Below are positions 58,162 through 64,000 of a stretch of 64,000 bases of DNA, piece after piece. Made by a program: the position numbers and the translations under genes. The notes beneath the pieces are model-generated. The model was not told the origin of the DNA. It saw only the letters and a program-made list of their open reading frames with translations, and did not search any database. How positions within the stretch are numbered: position 1 is the stretch's first letter; the number at the start of each line of letters is the position of its first letter. This stretch comes from Camellia lanceoleosa. Its lineage: Eukaryota > Streptophyta > Magnoliopsida > Ericales > Theaceae. The DNA lies in NCBI GenBank assembly GCA_025200525.1, contig CM045761.1, positions 141,114,223 through 141,178,222 on the forward strand. The letters are read 5' to 3'.

Positions 58162-60484
58162 TGTAACACCCCCAAAAAATAAACATAAGAAGAGTCCAAG
58201 ATTCCCTCCTAACCATACATCTAACACAGACATAAAATTCATCTCGTTACAATAATATCCATCCCAAGATTTGTATTCATTAAATTCTGAAGAGTTAACA
58301 AAAGCACAACACATGCAATTATACATTCATATTTCTAGAACATGAATCTATAGCACGTGATACCACTATCCAAAATAGATAAATGCCCTCAAGGCCACAA
58401 GTTCCAAGGTTTATGCCCGGTTACACAAAAATGGTTGTCGAAACCCATACATGTGAAGCCCTTGGCTTAACAAAAATACTAACAGAAAATAAAAGAGCCA
58501 TGTTCTCTCAAAACACACATTTCCCGCCCTCAATTCGGCGGATTCACCCCTTCTTTTCCTGCACAAAATTCGCTAGGGTGAGCTCAATGCCCCGTAGGAA
58601 AATCTTAACAACGTATATACATTTTATACAATCCCGTGAGATGAATACAAATGCCATACTCAAATATATTTCTCATCTTCAAAAAAAAATCTTGTGCACA
58701 ATGTCAATTTGAAAACACAGTTTTCCAACAATTTCAAAATGTAATTTCAAGAGAGGTAAGTACGATTCAGGTAATCCTTAAGCTAGTGTCCACAAGTAGG
58801 CCTAACAAGCTCTACTCAAACCCCATTTTACCAGTCTTTCACCGGAAGGCACGTGGTACCTCCTCACCACTTCACCGGTCGCTCATTAGAAGGCACGTGG
58901 CACCTCCTAACCACTTTACCGATCTCTCACAGGATGGCACGTGGCACCTCCTCCACACGTGTTTTCAGTCTTTCACTATGGACACTCAGGCCAACTTAAC
59001 CAATTTCGAACTACACCCTCTATCCAGACTTACCAATGTATTTACCCAAAACAAATCCAATGATCTTGCTTTACAAAACAACTCTTTTCTCAAAACATTA
59101 ATTTCTCGAATGTAATATGAAATCATATCCAACCATAATGTAATGGAATGTCAATGCAATATGTCTCCATGCATTTTAATATTTCCACCCTTTTACTTAA
59201 TCCACATAATTTTCCATTGTGATCAAAATATCCACATTTGCTATACAATGTGCTTCCATTATACATATATCAAGAGTTAAACAACAATTTCATAATATGT
59301 ACTTTCACTACACGATGCTCATCATTTTCGACTTGTCATTTTAAGACCAAGCAATAAGAACATGCTGAACAACAAACTGTAAAGAAATTCAACTCTTCCC
59401 TTTGCCATGGAATTTCTCATTTTCATGTAACATAGAAATTCTTCCATCATATATGCCTCGAATCACTTATCAAGCATAAATTTCATAAAATCATCACGTT
59501 TCTCCAAAATCCCCAATTGCTAGGGTTTCACCAAAATTAGGATTTTCTCCATTTTAAAAAAAAATTTTACCCAAGCAACACATTTCCAAGACAACATCAC
59601 TTGTACTCTAAAGATTTGAAAAGAATGTTGAGAAACCCACTTCAAAATCCCTTTGGAGTTCATAACCCAAAAATCAAAAGCCTTGACAACAAGAAATAGC
59701 TCCAAACGAGCAAGGACTTGTAAAAATTATATATATAACTCAAAGAAATTTCTATCTCAAGTTTTAGAGAAGAAATGATAAGAAAACCTTAAATTTGGCG
59801 GTGTTGAAATCCAACCTCCACCGCACAAAATGAAGCCCTTCATTAGCTCTCTAAAATTAATGAAGGATGTTGGGTCAAAACTCCAATAGATTGGAAGAAA
59901 TCAAGAATTTATGGTGGTGGGTGGAGGTGTTTAGAGAGAAAGGAGAGGAAAAGATATTTTTAAAGAGAGAGGGAAGAGCAAAAAGTGAGATACACTCAGT
60001 CCAAGGAGAAGAAAAGGATGAAATTTTCGGACTCAGCACTTTTCTGCACGTGCAGCACCATTCCCGCAAGTGCGGCTTGCCCTTTCTGCATGTGCGGCTC
60101 CTACCCCTGCACGTGGGCCCTACCTTCCTACACCTGTCCTCCCTCATGCAATAAAAGTAGTAGTGAAAGAGTGAAGGGATCCCCACTCCACACGTGCAGC
60201 CTCAAACCCCCTGCACGTGCGGCCCAAGCCCCTATATGTGTGGTTCTACTGCTCACCCAAAAATTTCCCTGGCTAATCCCAAGACAGCAAAACTCAACCC
60301 CGGAACGAAATAAAGGAAAAAGAAGAAGAAAGGAAAAAAAAGAAAAGAAAAGAAAAAAAAAAAAAGAAATCCGAGAAAGGTTTCAAGAACGGTGAACTCA
60401 AACAGTCGACGAGACCTTAGATTAAATCCTGACACTAAGCACAATTAAAGGAGAAAAAGACGAGTTATACACCCAGACATCACA
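58162..60484. mobile_element. Solo LTR F
   Basis: 2323 bp from TGTAACACCCCC to GACATCACA, with the 5-mer CCTGA on both sides (58157-58161 and 60485-60489). No internal retrotransposon sequence adjoins it. It contains paired GGCACGTGG(C/T)ACCTCCT words (58848-58952) and a cluster of GCACGTGC(A/G)GC words (60045-60225), plus an A-rich tract (60310-60370). A solo LTR arises by recombination between the two LTRs of an element. Confidence 0.82.
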
Positions 60485-61260
60485 CCTGATAAACTAACCT
60501 CTTTATATACATGCAGGAGGATCTGTTTGGGAAGTAAGAAGCCCTTTTGAGACTAAAGGAAGTGTTGGTTTGCAGAATACAAGATCAGGCCTGTCTGAAG
60601 GTTGGTCTTCCTCTCTTTCATAATATATATAAATATTATATATTTATAAATACATGTATGTATGGATGGATGTATGTGTATGTACATGGTAACAAAGCGA
60701 GTGCTAAAATGTTTACAGGATACATATTCAAAATATGGTTTCTATTTATCAGAAGTCTTATTGATTTGAAGTTGATTTTTTCAATCCATTTAAACTCAAA
60801 TGATACTAGTTTAATTTTCATTCAAACATAAGAAAGCTAAGAAGTGGAAGTATATGGAATTTAATTTAAATCGTGTAAATGACATTGATAAAATTTAAGT
60901 TCTTGTGAAATTTCAATTTTTATCTAATAATAATAATATAATTATTCTCTCATATCAATTAAAAGTCTTTTACCAATATATGAATCTTGTCCTTGTTCTT
61001 CTTTTTGTCTATATATGTTCATTTATAGGAACTGAAGTGCCACAGTTCTGCTTGCATATACCACAAATTAGCCTAGTTATCCAACCAATTCTTATGTACT
61101 AATCAAAATTTAAAATTTCAGTTTTATTGCTTAATTGTTATTCTTCAAATTTGGGAATTTTCATCTGAGTTTGGACTGCCAAATTATGCAGCGAAAGGGC
61201 TTGATTTTGCTATATAATTGTTGTAGTAGCTACATAAATACCTTTTTTGTGAATCTCTAG
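60485..61260. other. Upstream part of the CACTA remnant or flanking DNA
   Basis: AT-rich. A short segment at 60515-60610 has an intron-exon look (ATGCAG then GGAGGATCTGTTTGGG) but encodes nothing I recognise. The short ORFs on both strands here are unsupported. Confidence 0.35.
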
Positions 61261-62137
61261 GAGACAAAAAAGAACAATGGGGTTCCTGCTAGTTGGCCAC
61301 AGATGTGGATGGCTACCTACATAAAAGATGGGATGCCAAATAGTGATTCAGTTAACGAGGTTATGTTATGTGATACTACTTTATTGAACTTTTAATATGA
61401 TTTATATTGGAGGTTAATTATTGAATTCAAAACTGCAGACTCAAATGAATGAGTTAACAGAGGGCATGGAGGGATCTTTTAGTGACCCTACTGCATTAAA
61501 TGAGCAGATCTTCACACAAGTTATGGGCCCAGAGTGACCTAGTCATGTTTGGACGTTTGGATTCAGACCGTCCCCCACTGATGTTTTTGGAGGTAGATAT
61601 AGGCAGTCACAAGAGCATAATCATATGTTCCAAACTTGAGTTCAAGAACAAGTTGAAGAGTAACTTCAACGCTATCAAATGCAATTAGGGTCGAAGATGA
61701 ATGACGTAATGGAGAAATAAATTCAGGCTATACGCACAGATTTTCAGTCACAAATTATGTTTTTGGAATCTCAATTGCAAGCTACGGGCGTGCCCGTTGC
61801 ACTAGCTATTAGACTCTCAAACCCATTACATAGGCAGCATGTATTTTAACTATAACTATTTCTACTAGTTATTACTTTAAATTTCCTAGAGCTACTATAC
61901 AACTTAAGCCTCTTATTGAATGATAAAGTTGTGGATTCACTTAGTAGTCATCCCACTATTCGGCCAATAACACATCAACAACAATCTCATACATTTTCAT
62001 CCCAAGAGGTGAGCAATCATTTAATCAAAGCCTTTTTGACAATACAATACCTTATTAATTAAAATACTTGTTCTTATTAAATGTAGGTTCGCCTTTTAGA
62101 GAAAGAGCAAAAGAAAGACAAGAAGAAGAAGAACTAA
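61261..62137 (+). pseudogene. C-terminal part of a CACTA (Ptta/En/Spm-type) transposase
   Basis: Exons inferred: 61261-61359 (KKNNGVPASWPQMWMATYIK, then DGMPNSDSVNE), 61439-~61800 (TQMNELTEGMEGSFSDPTAL, FGFRPSPTDVFGG, then an FQSQIMFLESQLQA coiled end), a piece ending at 62008 (THQQQSHTFSSQE) and 62087-62137 (VRLLEKEQKKDKKKKN and stop). All have GT/AG-like borders. The family pattern, a polar middle, GFGPTPT-like motif and coiled-coil end, matches the transposase_24 / Ptta/En/Spm group as I know it. Stops inside: two TGA and two TAA. The catalytic part is outside or lost, so function is gone. Confidence 0.65.
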
Positions 62138-63679
62138 CAAGGTAAAAATACCAAAATCGCTAGTTTTTAATTTCTCAACTTTCTAAATCTATTAAGACAT
62201 GATGTGATTTGGTGTTGAATTTTTAAAAGATTACAAGATGTTATCTTCAATGCTAATTTAAAAGGTTTATGTGCATGTCAAAAATATCATACATGTGCAT
62301 TGGGAAATTTTGTACATGAGAATCTTTTACAGCAGCAAGTATTGGTTTTTTGGGATTTTTTTTCATTCCATTCCATTTTTGTACTTCAATCTTATTCCTT
62401 TATAATGCCAATCCTTTTTCTTACTACCATGCTATATGAGCCAAGGCCTTGCATAGGAAAACCTTATCTGTGCAAATCTGTCTCTAGTCTCCCCAGATTG
62501 GTTTGTACTATTTCATTTGTATTATGTTAATCTGAAATCTGAAATTTTTTAATGAAATTCTTTAATCAAGGAATGATCAGTGGAAAGTAGTGCATGATAG
62601 TTTGCAACTTAAATTTCAATTTGAAAGATTATGCTGCAAGCGATGAATTTTGTGTAATTGTGAATTTTAGGTCTTTATTGTTCTTGATGTTGATTTTGGG
62701 AATAAGGATTTTGGCTTCTCAGTCAAAATACTTTTGCCATCATGATGAATTATGTGTTTTCTGACATGTTGAATTGAATCTCTTGAAGGTGATTTGGTAG
62801 TAAGGACTTCATATCTATTGGTTTTTCTTGCCATATGTGTTGGGAATTAGGGTTAGAGCTGTGTTTTGATAACTGACATGTGGTATTTTTATAGGTAATG
62901 TTCTTCTGTTAAAGAACAACTTGAATTTAAGTCCAGACATTGCAGAAATCTAGCAAGAGAAATTGCTTTCCCTTGTTGCAGAGCGGTTGATTGATTCAAA
63001 TAGTAATGTCAAATTAAATTTCTTTGTTTGTTTGTTTTGTCAACTTTAAAACCCTGTTTGGTTTTTTAGAATGAGAAAATCAAAAGGAAAGTTCTAACAA
63101 TTGGATGCAAATGGCTTCATTTCTTGGATGTTTGTAATTCTTTCTTTTATGTTCTCTCATATGTGACGAGAACCATACAGAGGGAAAATGCCTTCTTTCA
63201 CTGCTTTGTGTTAAATTTGTGATCCATTTGAAATGGGTGCAGAACAAAGATGCAGGGTATGTTGAAAATCAACAACAAAACATCTCTGATGCTATTGATT
63301 TGCTTCATCGACTTGCAACTGGAACTGATGTGAATATTTTATTTTTAAATTTTTATTTGCTTATTATTGTGCTAACCAAGATTGTAGAAAATTGATGTGG
63401 AACTTCTGTTGAAATCATATTTTTTTTGCTTCTCATGTTGAATTTGTTATTTGGCTAGTTTGCAATACATGTGTGAAAAAATATTTTTTCCTTTTATTTT
63501 TTGGTTGTGTTTGTTGCTTGATTTTGGTTTAGAATAATTATACAATGTTTGCCTAAATTTAGTCAATAAATTGAAATAGCAACAAACTTTTATCCATATT
63601 ATTGCTAATTTTCAACTTTATTATAGGTATTATTTTTTTTTAGTTAAATCTCACAAAATTAGCACAATTTCAAAAAATA
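62138..63679. other. AT-rich sequence inside the CACTA remnant
   Basis: No gene could be supported. There are T-rich stretches and scattered splice-like sites (a piece near 63240-63330 reads like an exon ending in LLHRLATGTD) but no family is recognised. Confidence 0.35.
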
Positions 63680-64000
63680 AAATAAAGCTATAATGGCATT
63701 TTTCAAATGCCACTATAGTATAGTGCCACCAATTATATTTTAAAAATAGAAAAAAGCTATCACGACGTTTTTAAAACGTCGCTAAATACTGGCGTGACGT
63801 CATTCTACCGTATGTAATGCATTTAGTGGCATTTTATACTAATATAACAACGCTTTTAAAGCGCCATAAAAATACAGCAACGGCCGCGTTTTCGGCGTTT
63901 GGTACTAAGCGTCACAAAAAGAATTAGCGGCATTTTTGATAGATATAACGGCACTTTTTAAACGCCTCTAAAAGCCAAATTTTTAGCAATGACAACTGGT
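63680..64000. repeat. CACTA-like subterminal palindromes
   Basis: Series of short inverted words: TGCCACTATAGTATAGTGCCA (about 63707-63727), CGACGTTTTTAAAACGTCG (63763-63781), ACGCTTTTAAAGCG (about 63850-63863), and GGCACTTTTTAAACGCC (about 63951-63967), each with GCTAAA or similar beside it. Dense subterminal GC-cored repeats of this type are typical of CACTA ends. The terminus itself is beyond the window. Confidence 0.6.

Noticed and set aside
61500..63330. A host protein-coding gene at the right end
   Set aside because: The only recognisable exons match a CACTA transposase with several stops. The rest has splice-like sites but no family I can name.

Overview
This window is plant (angiosperm, probably eudicot) repeat-rich DNA. 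It is almost entirely nested and decayed transposable elements: Ty3/gypsy retrotransposons of the Tat/Ogre-like and Tekay/Del chromovirus lineages, a solo LTR, and part of a CACTA (En/Spm) DNA transposon. I found no intact host gene, rRNA, tRNA gene or CRISPR. The species cannot be named from the sequence.

Layout. 1-1452 is a Tat-type protease fragment on the plus strand. 1453-2325 and 30639-~32990 are the two halves of one LTR belonging to Tat-like element B (minus strand, interior to ~46.8 kb). That LTR is split by a second Tat-like element, A (2326-30638, minus strand), with ~3.9-kb LTRs, TGTAGAC...GTCTACA termini and a perfect CATGC target duplication. A is itself split by a 9.3-kb Tekay-type chromovirus, N (9192-18456, minus strand), with ~2.25-kb LTRs, an initiator-tRNA-Met primer site, a polypurine tract and a perfect GTTCC duplication. 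The order of events is therefore B, then A, then N. To the right lie the 5' end of a further element E (primer site 47784-47795, LTR from 47799), a badly decayed chromovirus D (about 52.4-58.0 kb, minus), a solo LTR F (58162-60484, duplication CCTGA), and a decayed Ptta/En/Spm-type transposase (61.3-62.1 kb, plus) with CACTA-like subterminal palindromes at the right edge.

The most interesting content is a spliced gene module carried antisense inside both Tat-like elements, between the pol region and the 3' LTR. Gene 1 has six recognisable exons and encodes a plant mobile domain (PMD)-like protein with an acidic tail and a basic end. Gene 2 resembles the plant DUF7745 family. Element A has one PMD gene (18607-21709) and a remnant of gene 2 (to 22863). 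Element B has two tandem PMD copies (35350-38160 and 38246-40922) and a fuller gene 2 (41430-42776). The two elements share splice positions and a TATA-like promoter block upstream of gene 1. In B a short hairpin-capable motif occurs on both sides of the module. Element A has lost almost all of pol, so it could only have moved with help, yet it kept the antisense module.

All copies are now broken by stops, frameshifts and splice-site losses. Premature stops in the retroelements are strikingly often TAG, whereas the CACTA remnant shows only TGA and TAA.
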